Assembly: GCF_000245795.1 (NCBI RefSeq)
Contig: NZ_JH601133.1
Span: 588,268 to 652,267 of the forward strand
Length of the DNA: 64,000 nt
DNA from: Facklamia languida CCUG 37842
GTDB lineage: Bacteria; Bacillota; Bacilli; Lactobacillales; Aerococcaceae
Direction: 5' to 3'
The position numbers and the translations under genes were made by a program. Positions 53,964 through 63,494 of the stretch are shown here, in pieces (the stretch's first letter is position 1; each line of letters begins with the position of its first letter). A model generated the notes under the pieces. That model made no database searches. It was given only the letters and a program-made list of their open reading frames with translations, and was not told where the DNA came from.

Positions 53964-53981
53964 AATCAGTTAAGCGGCGGT

Positions 53982-54311
53982 TTAGAAGTGGTGGAAGGAA
54001 TCAATCGGAAGAACGAAGACAATGGCTCCACCCACTTCGACCTTGAGCGGATAGGTATTGGACACCTCAAGATTCATATCCAAGTGAATGGGTGAGGAGA
54101 TGAATTGCTCACGTGATTGGGAAGACCGTTTAATAATTTCAAGAACTTCTTCTACCCGGTCCTCATCTACCCCAATCAAGAAGGTGGTATTACCAGAACG
54201 TAGAAAGCCGCCTGTTGAGGATAATTTGGTTGCCCGAACGTCATTTTCTAATAAAGCTTTACCCAGAATTTGTTGGTCTTGGTCTTGGACAATTGCCACT
54301 AATAATTTCAT
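53982..54311 (-). CDS. darA: Cyclic-di-AMP receptor DarA (PII-like)
   Basis: A 109-residue PII-like protein: MKLLVAIVQDQDQQILGKALLENDVRATKLSSTGGFLRSGNTTFLIGVDEDRVEEVL. The SSTGGFLRxGNT motif is that of DarA/PstA/YaaQ, which binds c-di-AMP as a trimer. It sits between tmk and holB as in other Firmicutes. Confidence 0.95.
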   Translation of the reverse strand: MKLLVAIVQDQDQQILGKALLENDVRATKLSSTGGFLRSGNTTFLIGVDEDRVEEVLEIIKRSSQSREQFISSPIHLDMNLEVSNTYPLKVEVGGAIVFVLPIDSFHHF

Positions 54312-54330
54312 GAGATTTTCCCCCTTTTAT

Positions 54331-54966
54331 TTATCCTATCATACCACGTTTTTGTAAAATGTCGTAACACTCTTGACTCACTGCTTCGATACTTTTTTGT
54401 CCATCTAAGATTTCCAAATTGGCCCAATCTTGCGCCAGATCGAGATAGGTTTGCCGGACCCTTTGGTGAAAGGCCAAAGATTCGCGGTCTAACCGGTCAT
54501 ATTGGCGCTGACCTTTAGCTGCTTGGATGCGTTCCAGACCGACCTCGGCTGGCACGTCTACCAAGAGGGTCAAATCTGGCATCTGGCCATCAATCGCAAA
54601 TTGATTAATGGCCCAAACAGGGTCTAAGCCAATCCCCCGCGCCATACCTTGGTAGGCGAGGGAGGACATCACGAACCGGTCACTAATCACCAGCTTGCCC
54701 GCTTGAACATTCGGCAGGATCGTCTCGACCAAGTGCTGACGGCGACTGGCGGCATAGAGCAGGGCTTCCGTTCGCACGTCCATCGCATGGTTGTCAACAT
54801 CGAGGATCACTTGGCGGATCTGTTCCGCAATCGGACTCCCTCCCGGTTCCCGGGTGGTGACCACCTCTAATCCGTCTTGTTCAAGCTTTTGCCGCAGGGA
54901 TTGGATGATGGAGGTCTTGCCTGATCCATCTGGCCCTTCGATGGCTATAAATCGTCCTTGTGTCAT
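54331..54966 (-). CDS. tmk: Thymidylate kinase
   Basis: A 211-residue kinase. P-loop EGPDGSGKTSIIQ, DRx (SDRFVMSSLAYQG) and the LID arginines in KGQRQYDRLDRE. It phosphorylates dTMP to dTDP. It lies 14 nt after recR and 19 nt before darA. Confidence 0.97.
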   Translation of the reverse strand: MTQGRFIAIEGPDGSGKTSIIQSLRQKLEQDGLEVVTTREPGGSPIAEQIRQVILDVDNHAMDVRTEALLYAASRRQHLVETILPNVQAGKLVISDRFVMSSLAYQGMARGIGLDPVWAINQFAIDGQMPDLTLLVDVPAEVGLERIQAAKGQRQYDRLDRESLAFHQRVRQTYLDLAQDWANLEILDGQKSIEAVSQECYDILQKRGMIG

Positions 54967-54980
54967 GGTGGCCTCCCTTC

Positions 54981-55577
54981 CTATAGTTCGCGACGCCCTT
55001 CGATGGCACGAAAGAGCGTCATCTCATCCGCATATTCAATGTCCGACCCGACTGCTAGTCCATGCGCCAACCGGGTCACTTTAATTCCTGCTGGCTTGAT
55101 GAGGCGCGACAAGTAGACCGCTGTCGCCTCCCCTTCTGCTGTGGCGTTGGTGGCTAAGATGACTTCCTTCACCTGTTCATCTTGTAACCGTTTAATTAAG
55201 GACGCAATATTCAATTCCTCCGGCCCCGTCCCTTCCATGGGTGATAAGACCCCTTGCAAGACGTGATAGAGACCTTGGTACTCTTGCATCCGTTCCAGTG
55301 AAATCACATCGCGTGCATCTTCTACAACTAGGATCACCGAGTGGTCTCTTTGCGGGTCGCGGCAGATCGCACAGGGGTCTGAATCGGCAATGTTGCCACA
55401 TTCGCTACAATAGGTCAAATCACGCTTAGCATTAATCAGGGCCTGGGCAAATTGGCTCACTTCCGCTTCTGGCATCTCGAGTACATAGAAGGCGAGACGG
55501 GCTGCTGTCTTGGCCCCAATTCCAGGCAATTTCGTAAAGCTATGAATCAACTTGGCAATGGGTGCTGGATAATCCAC
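54981..55577 (-). CDS. recR: Recombination protein RecR
   Basis: A 198-residue RecR: N-terminal HhH ([25 protein letters not shown]), the C4 zinc finger [16 protein letters not shown], then a Toprim domain ([15 protein letters not shown]). With RecO and RecF it loads RecA at gaps. It follows ebfC, as in most bacteria. Confidence 0.97.
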   Translation of the reverse strand: MDYPAPIAKLIHSFTKLPGIGAKTAARLAFYVLEMPEAEVSQFAQALINAKRDLTYCSECGNIADSDPCAICRDPQRDHSVILVVEDARDVISLERMQEYQGLYHVLQGVLSPMEGTGPEELNIASLIKRLQDEQVKEVILATNATAEGEATAVYLSRLIKPAGIKVTRLAHGLAVGSDIEYADEMTLFRAIEGRREL

Positions 55578-55600
55578 TCTCTCCGCCTACTTTCTCTTCC

Positions 55601-55915
55601 TTAAAAAGGTAAATTTAAGCCTTTGGTAAATTGTCCCATGCTAGCTTGGGTCTTGTCTTCCACTTCCTTAACGGCTTTATTAATTGTAGCTATCAAGACA
55701 TCTTGCAACATCTCAATATCCTCAGGATCAACCAAGGCTTCTTGAATATCGAGACTCTGCAACTCCTTCTTACCATTCATGGTCACCTTGACCAAGTGTT
55801 GGTTATCTTCAACCACAAATTGACTCTGTTCCAGGTCCTTCTGGGTCTGTTCCATCTCTTTTTGTAATTTTTGCATTTGCTTCATCATATTTCCCATATT
55901 TCCCATTCCACGCAT
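55601..55915 (-). CDS. ebfC: YbaB/EbfC family nucleoid-associated protein
   Basis: A 104-residue protein with a Met-rich start (MRGMGNMGNMMKQMQKLQKEMEQ), a helix, and a central VKVTMNGKKELQSLDI. The family binds DNA as dimers. The dnaX-ebfC-recR order is nearly universal. Confidence 0.93.
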   Translation of the reverse strand: MRGMGNMGNMMKQMQKLQKEMEQTQKDLEQSQFVVEDNQHLVKVTMNGKKELQSLDIQEALVDPEDIEMLQDVLIATINKAVKEVEDKTQASMGQFTKGLNLPF

Positions 55916-55955
55916 CTGTCATTCCTCCTAAGATTGGTTAAATTTGTCTTCTTTC

Positions 55956-58007
55956 CTACTTGTCATCATAATGAACCACCACATTCTCCTGGCCAAATAA
56001 ATCAACCGCCTTCTCAATCAAGGGGTCTGGGGTGGATTCATCCCCCTCATGGGCTTCCTCCTCCACTTGATCGAACATGCCCAGTTGGCCTGGCGCTTGT
56101 TGGATCTCAGGGGCTTGGTCTGTCTCTTCTTGGTCCACTAGTCGGTTCTGACTCTGGGCAAAGAGGTCATCCGCTGGTTCCTCTGGACGATCACCAGGGG
56201 CAGTATCCTCCGGCTGGGCCTCGCCTTGGGCATCTGGCTGAGGGTCGTGGGGCAGGTCCTTGGCTGAGGCTGCCTCCTGCTCCGCCTGGTCAGGGGTCTG
56301 ACTAGGCCTTGCTGGCTGGTCCGGAGGGGTTACGGGCTGACCCCCGCTCTGGTCAAACCGCTCCTTATATTCTTGGCGAATGGCTGGCCACTCCTCTTGA
56401 GTCAAGTAGACCAATTCCATCCTGCGACCTAGCTGGTGGCTGGCCACATTATTCACCTGGTCTTGGAGCGCTTGGTCTTGATCGATCATGGCACAGAACT
56501 GACGGTCTTCAAAGGCAATTAATCCGGCTTCTTCTCCGGCCGCAATCGGAGTCGTCCGCGGGAACTTCACCCGTTGGACAGGTGCTAATGCTTGCAGGAT
56601 CAAAGGCCATTGGTCCCTTAATTGCTGCAGCTGGCTTCTGCCGGCTTGATTCAGCACACGGTAGACACTGGCCAGATCCAAGGGATAGTCCCCTTGGACA
56701 AAGTTCGGTCGCTGCCTTGGCACGAGCGGTTGGTCACTGGCTGTTGCGTCCTCCTTCGCCTCTGGCTGCGGGGTTGGTGGGGCATCCTGGTGCGACCCTT
56801 CACGCAGGGCCTCAATCAACTGACCCTGCCCCTTCAAGTAGTGCTGTAAGGCCGCTACTTGTTCTTGTAAAGCTTTGACCTGGCTTGAAAGGTCGAGACC
56901 GGCTTGGACCTGACCAGGATTCCCCGATTCATTAAAGGCCCCTTGGGCAATCTGAACCGTCATCACTTGCAGGTAGACCTCGGGTTGGTTGGATAGCCGC
57001 ATCTGTTGCTGCGCTTGATTCAAGTGATCAATTAATTGATAATAATAGCGAACAGGCACTTGGTCCATCAAGGCAGTCAACTCACGGTCACTCAAGAGGG
57101 TCTGGTTGTCACCCGCAAATTGACTGACTAAGACGTCACGGATGAATAAGACTAATTCTTCAATGAAGCGGTGCGCTTGCTTACCTGCTTGTAGGGGTTG
57201 GTCGAGAATCTCAAGAGCAGGCGCCACTTCCTGGCTGTGAACCGCTCGCAAGTAGTCGGCATAGACCTGCTGGGCAAAGGAACCAGAGACCGAAAGGGCT
57301 GTTTCCGTCGTCACTTCTTGATTATTATAGGACAAGGCCTGGTCGAGTAAACTCAAGGCATCCCGCATGCCCCCATTGGCTGCCCGGGCAATCACTGCCA
57401 AGCCTTCTTCTTGATATTTCACCTGGTCATGCTCTAGAATATAGGCCATCCGACCCATCATGGCACGGTCCTTGATCCGTTGAAAGTCAAAGCGTTGGGT
57501 TCGAGAAAGAATCGTCGCTGGAATTTTATGAGGTTCAGTCGTCGCCAGAATAAAGAGGACCTGGGCGGGTGGCTCCTCCAAAGTCTTGAGCAGGGCATTG
57601 AAAGCCCCTGTTGACAACATATGGACCTCGTCAATAATATAAACCTTGTGGCTGGCAACCGTTGGTGCATAGCGGGCCTTATCTCGCAAATCGCGGATCT
57701 CATCGACCCCATTATTGGAGGCCGCATCAATTTCGATCACATCGGCGATCTCGCCTGAGGTGATCCCTTGGCAGATCTCACATTCATTACAAGGGTTGCC
57801 ATCGTGAGCATGGGGACAGTTGACAGCCTTGGATAAGATCTTGGCCGCTGATGTCTTGCCGGTTCCACGCGGCCCTGCAAAGAGGTAGGCATGGCTTAAT
57901 TGGTGGTTCTGGATGGCATGGCGCAAGGTTTGAGCAATCATTTCTTGCCCAACTAATTCGTCAAATGATTGGGGACGCCATACCCGGTACAGTGCTTGAT
58001 AAGTCAT
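55956..58007 (-). CDS. dnaX: DNA polymerase III subunits gamma/tau
   Basis: A 683-residue DnaX. YQALYRVWRPQSFDELVGQE, P-loop AYLFAGPRGTGKTSAAKIL, zinc module CPHAHDGNPCNECEIC, DEVHMLS and the sensor TTEPHKIPATILSRTQRFDFQRI. From about residue 360 the tail is long and rich in Gln, Pro, Glu and Asp. It loads the beta clamp and binds polymerase. I see no A-rich slippery site that would give a gamma form. An extended -10 TGCTATAAT lies upstream (58043-58035). Confidence 0.96.
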   Translation of the reverse strand: MTYQALYRVWRPQSFDELVGQEMIAQTLRHAIQNHQLSHAYLFAGPRGTGKTSAAKILSKAVNCPHAHDGNPCNECEICQGITSGEIADVIEIDAASNNGVDEIRDLRDKARYAPTVASHKVYIIDEVHMLSTGAFNALLKTLEEPPAQVLFILATTEPHKIPATILSRTQRFDFQRIKDRAMMGRMAYILEHDQVKYQEEGLAVIARAANGGMRDALSLLDQALSYNNQEVTTETALSVSGSFAQQVYADYLRAVHSQEVAPALEILDQPLQAGKQAHRFIEELVLFIRDVLVSQFAGDNQTLLSDRELTALMDQVPVRYYYQLIDHLNQAQQQMRLSNQPEVYLQVMTVQIAQGAFNESGNPGQVQAGLDLSSQVKALQEQVAALQHYLKGQGQLIEALREGSHQDAPPTPQPEAKEDATASDQPLVPRQRPNFVQGDYPLDLASVYRVLNQAGRSQLQQLRDQWPLILQALAPVQRVKFPRTTPIAAGEEAGLIAFEDRQFCAMIDQDQALQDQVNNVASHQLGRRMELVYLTQEEWPAIRQEYKERFDQSGGQPVTPPDQPARPSQTPDQAEQEAASAKDLPHDPQPDAQGEAQPEDTAPGDRPEEPADDLFAQSQNRLVDQEETDQAPEIQQAPGQLGMFDQVEEEAHEGDESTPDPLIEKAVDLFGQENVVVHYDDK

Positions 58008-58034
58008 TCCTCTTTCCCTCCCTTTATCACTTGT

Positions 58035-58131
58035 ATTATAGCAATTATCGACCGGTTAATGAACCCTGGCCTCTGAAATTCCTCTTCCCCCCTCGCTCAC
58101 CCAAGCACACTGCTACGTCTTATGTTAGAAT
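58035..58131. promoter_or_regulatory. Divergent promoters of dnaX and suf
   Basis: Leftward: minus-strand TGCTATAAT (58043-58035) for dnaX. Rightward: TGTTAGAAT (58123-58131) for sufC. Both are extended -10 boxes and neither has a good -35. Confidence 0.5.
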
Positions 58132-58172
58132 ACGCATGAACGATTGATCCCAGATAGATAAGGAGTCTTAAT

Positions 58173-58940
58173 ATGTCCACTTTACAAATAATTGACCTTA
58201 AAGTAAATGTTGCCGATAAAGAAATTCTAAAAGGGGTGAACCTGACGATTTCCACCAATGAAGTCCATGCCGTCATGGGACCGAATGGAACAGGTAAATC
58301 CACCCTCTCCCAAGCCATCATGGGCCACCCCGATTATCAAATTACCGGAGGTCAGGTCTTACTCGACGGTCAAGACCTCTTGGCCCTCGATGTTGATGAA
58401 CGGGCGCGTTTGGGCCTCTTCATGGCAGTCCAATACCCCAGTGAAGTCTCCGGTATTACCAACTCGAACCTCTTACGGACAGCCATCAACGCTAGACGGC
58501 CCCAAGACGACCCCCTACCGATCTTTGACTTTATCGACCGGTTAGACCAGAAGATGGCCTTATTGGATATGCCGGAAGCCATGGCCGAACGCTATGTCAA
58601 TGAAGGCTTCTCGGGGGGTGAGAAGAAGCGCAATGAGATCTTACAGATGCTGATGATCGAGCCCAAATTCGCCCTCTTAGATGAGATCGATTCTGGCCTA
58701 GATATCGATGCCCTACAAGTAGTCGCCAAGGGGATTAATTCCATGCGCGGCCAAGACTTTGGGGCCTTAATTATCACCCACTACCAGCGCTTACTCAACT
58801 ATGTCCAACCCGACTTCGTTCATATCATGAAAGACGGCCGGATTGTCAAATCAGGCGGTCCTGAATTAGCTCTGGAACTGGAAGCCAAGGGCTATAAGGA
58901 AATTTCCTCCGCCCTAGCAAGCAACTCAGAGGAAGAGTAG
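58173..58940 (+). CDS. sufC: Fe-S assembly ATPase SufC
   Basis: A 255-residue ABC ATPase of the SufC type: MGPNGTGKSTLSQAIMGHPDY, the SufC-typical GLFMAVQYPSEVSGITNSNLLRTA, signature FSGGEKKRNEILQML, Walker B FALLDEIDSGLD and ITHYQRLL. It powers the SufBCD scaffold. AAGGAG precedes the ATG. It opens the five-gene suf operon. Confidence 0.98.
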   Translation: MSTLQIIDLKVNVADKEILKGVNLTISTNEVHAVMGPNGTGKSTLSQAIMGHPDYQITGGQVLLDGQDLLALDVDERARLGLFMAVQYPSEVSGITNSNLLRTAINARRPQDDPLPIFDFIDRLDQKMALLDMPEAMAERYVNEGFSGGEKKRNEILQMLMIEPKFALLDEIDSGLDIDALQVVAKGINSMRGQDFGALIITHYQRLLNYVQPDFVHIMKDGRIVKSGGPELALELEAKGYKEISSALASNSEEE

Positions 58941-58948
58941 GTGAAAGA

Positions 58949-60124
58949 ATGAAAGCGAACCAAACACGCCACCCTTGGCTCCAAGACCTGGTCGACCAGG
59001 CCAGCCGCCAAGAAGATGGCTTAGACCTCCCACCGATCGAGCGGGTCAACCTCCACCAGTGGCCACTCTTTGACCAGGCTCCTGCTAGTAGCCAGCCGAC
59101 CCCCCCAGTCAATCTCCCAAAACCGCCTGAAGGGGTCATCCTCTGCGACTGGCAAACAGCCCTCGAGGACCACGCGGACCTCTTCAAGACCCACCTCCAG
59201 TCTGTCATCCCGTTGGACCAGCATAAGGTCACTGCCCACCATTACCGGCATCTAGACCGGGGGCTCTTTATCTATGTCCCAGATGAGACGCAAGTCAAGG
59301 ACTGGCTAGAATTAACGATCGACCTGAGCCAAGGACCTCACCAACAGGTCTTACTGGTCATGGGACGCAATAGTCGCTTAACCCTGGTCGAATCCCTTTA
59401 CAACCAAGCAGCAGTCCCTGCTAGCCAGACCTACCTGGCTGAAATTATCCTGGAAGAAGGGGCCCAGCTCGACTATATCGCCAAAGACCAAGCCAAGAGT
59501 CAGACCACGAATTACATCACGCGTCAGGCCCGCATCAAGGACCAATCCCAACTGCAATGGGCCATCGCTAGCTTCAACCAAGGCCAAAGCCTAGTCGATA
59601 CCCACGCCCTCCTAGAAGGAAGTGGGGCCCAAGCAGACTTGGCCCTGGTTGCGATCTCTGATGGCAACCACCAACAGGTTATTGATTCTAAGCTGACCAA
59701 TGCTGGTTCCCATTCCACAGCCCACATCCACCAACATGGAGTCGTCCTCGACCAAGGACGCCTGACCATGAATGGGGTGGGTAAGATTCATAAAGGGGCT
59801 AAACTCGCCGATGCCCAACAGGAGAACCGACTCCTCATGTTGTCTGACCAAGCAAGAGGGGATGCCAACCCCATCCTCATGATCGATGAATTCGAGGTCA
59901 CAGCCGGACACGCTGCTTCCGTGGCGCAAGTCGACGAGACCCAATTGTGGTATCTCATGAGCCGGGGGATCCCACGGCAGGAAGCAGAATGGCTGGTCAT
60001 CCGCGGCTTCTTGATGCAAGCGATCAGTCAAATTAAAGACCAAGCGGGTCGACAGGTCATCCTTCAAGCCCTCGACCAACAATTACAAGCCCTTGACCAG
60101 CCTCAGGAGAATGGCCATGAATAA
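58949..60124 (+). CDS. sufD: Fe-S assembly scaffold SufD
   Basis: A 391-residue SufD. The variable N-terminal part (to about 150) is followed by the beta-helix: LEEGAQLDYIAKDQ, LLEGSGAQADLALVAIS, HIHQHGVVLDQGRLTMNGVGKIHKGAKLADAQQENRLLMLSDQARGDANPILMIDEFEVTAGHAASVAQVDETQLWYLMSRGI, a clear family match. It pairs with SufB and SufC to build clusters. It overlaps sufS by 8 bp. Confidence 0.97.
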   Translation: MKANQTRHPWLQDLVDQASRQEDGLDLPPIERVNLHQWPLFDQAPASSQPTPPVNLPKPPEGVILCDWQTALEDHADLFKTHLQSVIPLDQHKVTAHHYRHLDRGLFIYVPDETQVKDWLELTIDLSQGPHQQVLLVMGRNSRLTLVESLYNQAAVPASQTYLAEIILEEGAQLDYIAKDQAKSQTTNYITRQARIKDQSQLQWAIASFNQGQSLVDTHALLEGSGAQADLALVAISDGNHQQVIDSKLTNAGSHSTAHIHQHGVVLDQGRLTMNGVGKIHKGAKLADAQQENRLLMLSDQARGDANPILMIDEFEVTAGHAASVAQVDETQLWYLMSRGIPRQEAEWLVIRGFLMQAISQIKDQAGRQVILQALDQQLQALDQPQENGHE

Positions 60125-61352
60125 GCAGGAAATCGACCGTATTCGGCAAGACTTTCCCATTCTCAACCAGACGGTACAAGACGAGCCCTTGATCTACTTC
60201 GACAACGCGGCGACTTCTCAAAGCCCCCAAACGGTCATCGACCAACTAGTCCACTTCTACCAAAAGGACCGGGCCAATGCCCACCGTGGGGTCCATACAC
60301 TAGGCCAGCGCGCGACCGACCTCTATGAAGGCGGCCGAGAGAAGATTGCCGAATTTATCGGGGCCCAATCGCCTGACGAAGTGACCTTTACATCAGGGAC
60401 GACCGACTCCTTAAATCGGATTGCCCGGGGCTTAGTGGAGCCGCGCCTTGAAGCTGGGGATATCCTGCTCACCACCTACTTGGAGCACCATTCCAACCTA
60501 GTCCCCTGGCAGGAAGTCTGCCAACGAACAGGCGCTCACTTGCACTTTATGCCCCTGGATGCAAGCGGGCAAATTGATCTGGCGGGCTTAGAAGCGATGG
60601 ATACAAGTCGGGTGAAGGCTATTGTCACCCACCATGTTTCCAATGTCCTCGGCATCCACCAGCCCATCCAGGCTCTTGGCCAGTGGACCAGGGACCGCGA
60701 CACGCTCTTGATCGTTGATGGGGCCCAAGCTGTGGCGCACGTGCCCTTAGACTTAGCTAAATGGCAAGTCGACGCCTATGCCTTCTCAAGCCACAAAATG
60801 TATGGCCCCATGGGCTTAGGCGTGACCTATTTGAACCACCGTCACCTCAGCACGACCCAACCGGTAAGCTATGGGGGGGAAATGATTCACCAAGTCTGGG
60901 ATGACCATGCTAACTACCAGCAGGCCCCCTGGAAATTTGAAGCCGGAACCCAAGCAATCAGTCAAGTCGTGGGGTTGGCGGCTGCTATTGATTGGATTAG
61001 TCAAATCGGGTTTCCGCTCATTCAAGACCAGGAAGCTCAGATCAGCCGTCGGCTCTACCAAGGTCTGTCTGAACTGGAAGGGGTCACGATCTACACTCCT
61101 GAAGCCAGTGCGGCCAATGGGATTCTCTCCTTTAACCTCCAGGGGATCCACCCACACGATGCCGCAACAGCCTATGACCAATTGGGGATCGCCCTCAGGG
61201 CGGGTCACCATTGTGCCCAACCCCTCATGCGCCGGCTAGAGGTTCCAGCCACCCTGCGCGCTAGCCTAATGGTCTACAATACAGAGGAAGAAGTCGACCG
61301 CTTCATCCAAGCAAGTCAAGAAGTAAAGGAGTATTTCACCTATGGCACTTAG
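60117..61352 (+). CDS. sufS: Cysteine desulfurase SufS
   Basis: About 411 residues. PLP lysine in AFSSHKMYGPMGLG, ATTSQSP start IYFDNAATSQSPQTVIDQL, the persulfide-forming Cys in RAGHHCAQPLMRRL near residue 360. It takes sulfur from cysteine and hands it to SufU. I chose ATG 60117 (8 nt after AGGAG); it overlaps the sufD stop. The TTG start farther up has no ribosome site. Confidence 0.97.
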   Translation: MNKQEIDRIRQDFPILNQTVQDEPLIYFDNAATSQSPQTVIDQLVHFYQKDRANAHRGVHTLGQRATDLYEGGREKIAEFIGAQSPDEVTFTSGTTDSLNRIARGLVEPRLEAGDILLTTYLEHHSNLVPWQEVCQRTGAHLHFMPLDASGQIDLAGLEAMDTSRVKAIVTHHVSNVLGIHQPIQALGQWTRDRDTLLIVDGAQAVAHVPLDLAKWQVDAYAFSSHKMYGPMGLGVTYLNHRHLSTTQPVSYGGEMIHQVWDDHANYQQAPWKFEAGTQAISQVVGLAAAIDWISQIGFPLIQDQEAQISRRLYQGLSELEGVTIYTPEASAANGILSFNLQGIHPHDAATAYDQLGIALRAGHHCAQPLMRRLEVPATLRASLMVYNTEEEVDRFIQASQEVKEYFTYGT

Positions 61353-61851
61353 TCTCTTAGACCAACTCTACCGGTCCTTAATTTTGGAGCATTCCGCCAA
61401 CCCCCACCACTTCGGCCACCTCAACCAGAAGACCCATGAGATGCAATTACTGAATCCGACCTGTGGCGACGCGGTCACAGTCGAAATCAAAGTCAACGAC
61501 CAAGACCGGATCGAAGCGATTGCCTTCAATGGGCAGGGCTGCACCATCTCGATCGCGTCTGCTAGCTTAATGACCGACCTGATGGTGGATAAGACGGTCC
61601 CGGAGGCCCTGGACCGGATCAAGGCCTTTACCCAATTAGTAGGCGGTGCGACAGACTCCTCAACCGAAGAATATTCATCCGATCAAATCAAAGACCTATT
61701 AGGGGATTGCGCGATTCTAGCTGGGGTCAAGCAATTTCCCGCCCGCTACAAATGCGCGATCCTGTCCTGGCGCGCCCTAGAATTTGGCCTTAAGGAAGAC
61801 AGCCAGGACACCTTGTTAGACCAAGATGGTATTACCAGAAAGGAAGTGTAA
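61342..61851 (+). CDS. sufU: SufU sulfur carrier
   Basis: A 169-residue SufU, slightly longer than the Bacillus protein. Zn ligands are visible in [24 protein letters not shown] and [11 protein letters not shown]. The protein takes the persulfide from SufS via a zinc-thiol swap. It overlaps the sufS end by 11 bp. Confidence 0.95.
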   Translation: MALSLLDQLYRSLILEHSANPHHFGHLNQKTHEMQLLNPTCGDAVTVEIKVNDQDRIEAIAFNGQGCTISIASASLMTDLMVDKTVPEALDRIKAFTQLVGGATDSSTEEYSSDQIKDLLGDCAILAGVKQFPARYKCAILSWRALEFGLKEDSQDTLLDQDGITRKEV

Positions 61852-61853
61852 GT

Positions 61854-63248
61854 ATGACCGATGTGCCTGTCTTAGGCGAATACGAATATGGCTTCAAGGA
61901 TGATGCCAAGATCCTCTTCTCAACTGGAAAGGGGCTGAATGAAGAGGTCATCCGGACCATTTCACGCGAGAAGCAGGAACCCCAATGGATGCTCGACTTT
62001 CGCTTGAAGGCCTACCAGACCTTCAAAGAAAAGCCGGTCGCTAAGTGGGGCGTGGACCTATCAGACTTAAATTTCGATGATTACATCTATTATCTCAGAG
62101 CCAATGACCGTCCTGCTCGAACCTGGGATGAAGTTCCCGACAAAATCAAAGAAACATTCGACCGCTTAGGTGTCCCAGAAGCGGAACGGGCCTTTCTAGC
62201 TGGAACAAGTGTCCAATACGAATCGGAGACCGTCTATTCGCGGATGAAGGACCAAGTCGACCAGCTAGGAATTATCTTTACCGATACCGATACCGCCTTG
62301 AAAGAATATCCTGAACTCTTTAAGAAGTATTTTGCGACGGTGGTTCACCCAGGTGAGAATTTCCAGACAGCCCTCAACTCAGCCTGCTGGTCTGGCGGGT
62401 CCTTTATCTACATCCCCAAGGGGGTCAAGGTGGATATGCCGCTGCAAGCCTATTTCCGCTTAAATAATGCGAATGTTGGCCAGTTTGAACGGACCTTGAT
62501 CATTGTCGATGAGGGGGCCAGCGTCCATTATGTCGAAGGCTGTACCGCCCCAACCTATTCTGAGACTTCTATGCACACGGGTGTGATTGAGATCGTGGTC
62601 ATGAAGGACGCGACCTGCCGCTATACCACCATTCAGAATTGGTCACATAATGTGTACAACCTAGTCACCCAACGGGCGACCGTCGCAGAAGGTGGGACCA
62701 TGGAATGGGTCGATGGCAACTTAGGGGCCTATAAGACCATGAAATACCCCTCCTGCTGGTTAATGGGACCGGGAGCAAAAGGAACGGTCCTCTCCATCGC
62801 CTTCGCTGGTGAGAACCAACACCAACACTCAGGGGCCAAAATTTACCACAAAGCGCCCGATACCTCTTCGACCATTGTCTCCAAGTCGATCGCTAAGGAT
62901 GGCGGTCAAGTCGACTATATGGGCCAGGTCTACTTTGGGCCAGAAGCTGACCGAGCTAAATCGCACGTTGAATGTGATACGATTATCATGGATGAGGCCT
63001 CTAAGTCGGATACTATCCCCTTCAATGAAGTCCATAATGCCAATACCACGCTTGAACATGAGGCCAAGGTATCGCGGATTTCACAAGAGCAGCTCTTTTA
63101 CCTGATGAGCCGTGGCCTGAGTGAGGCCAAGGCGACCGAGATGATTATCATGGGCTTTATTGAGCCTTTTGCTAAAGAATTGCCCCTAGAATATGCCGTT
63201 GAATTGAACCGGTTAATTGCCTATGAAATGGAAGGAAGTGTGGGATAA
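61854..63248 (+). CDS. sufB: Fe-S assembly scaffold SufB
   Basis: A 464-residue SufB, ending the operon. [66 protein letters not shown] and the C-terminal half [42 protein letters not shown] are typical. It is the main scaffold on which clusters are built, together with SufC and SufD. It starts 2 nt after sufU. Confidence 0.98.
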   Translation: MTDVPVLGEYEYGFKDDAKILFSTGKGLNEEVIRTISREKQEPQWMLDFRLKAYQTFKEKPVAKWGVDLSDLNFDDYIYYLRANDRPARTWDEVPDKIKETFDRLGVPEAERAFLAGTSVQYESETVYSRMKDQVDQLGIIFTDTDTALKEYPELFKKYFATVVHPGENFQTALNSACWSGGSFIYIPKGVKVDMPLQAYFRLNNANVGQFERTLIIVDEGASVHYVEGCTAPTYSETSMHTGVIEIVVMKDATCRYTTIQNWSHNVYNLVTQRATVAEGGTMEWVDGNLGAYKTMKYPSCWLMGPGAKGTVLSIAFAGENQHQHSGAKIYHKAPDTSSTIVSKSIAKDGGQVDYMGQVYFGPEADRAKSHVECDTIIMDEASKSDTIPFNEVHNANTTLEHEAKVSRISQEQLFYLMSRGLSEAKATEMIIMGFIEPFAKELPLEYAVELNRLIAYEMEGSVG

Positions 63249-63278
63249 GCGTTCATCATGGGTTGACCAGCGAACACA

Positions 63279-63316
63279 GGGTTGGAGGAAGCAGACAGCT
63301 TCTTCCAACCCTCTTG
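63279..63316 (+). terminator. Terminator of the suf operon
   Basis: GGGTTGGAGGAAG (63279-63291) pairs with CTTCTTCCAACCC (63299-63311) with one mismatch, then TCTTGTTG. It lies 30 nt after sufB. Confidence 0.65.
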
Positions 63317-63406
63317 TTGTATGCCAATATTAGAAAAGCGACCAAGCAAGCACTGCTTGCCTAGTCTCCTGCGCTATCATCAACACTATTTGATAGAGAA
63401 CCAAAA

Positions 63407-63443
63407 AGACGCCTCCTAAAGCATAACACTTTAGGAGGCGTCT
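63407..63443. terminator. Bidirectional terminator between suf and the surface-protein gene
   Basis: AGACGCCTCCTAAA (63407-63420) pairs perfectly with TTTAGGAGGCGTCT (63430-63443). On the minus strand TTTTTGG follows, so it mainly serves the wall protein. Confidence 0.75.
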
Positions 63444-63494
63444 AACTTAACCCACCTTGAATGAATCCTCACTAATCATCCAAGTTTTAATCTA

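Noticed and set aside
55871..56878. Long plus-strand open frames opposite dnaX
   Set aside because: They lie opposite the Gln/Pro/Asp-rich tail of dnaX and reflect its codon bias; their product is proline- and glycine-rich without a known domain.
58008..58172. A possible SRP RNA gene upstream of dnaX, as in Bacillus
   Set aside because: I looked for the conserved GGTGC..GGTCAGGTCCGGAAGGAAGCAGCC type core on both strands. It is absent, so only promoters are reported.
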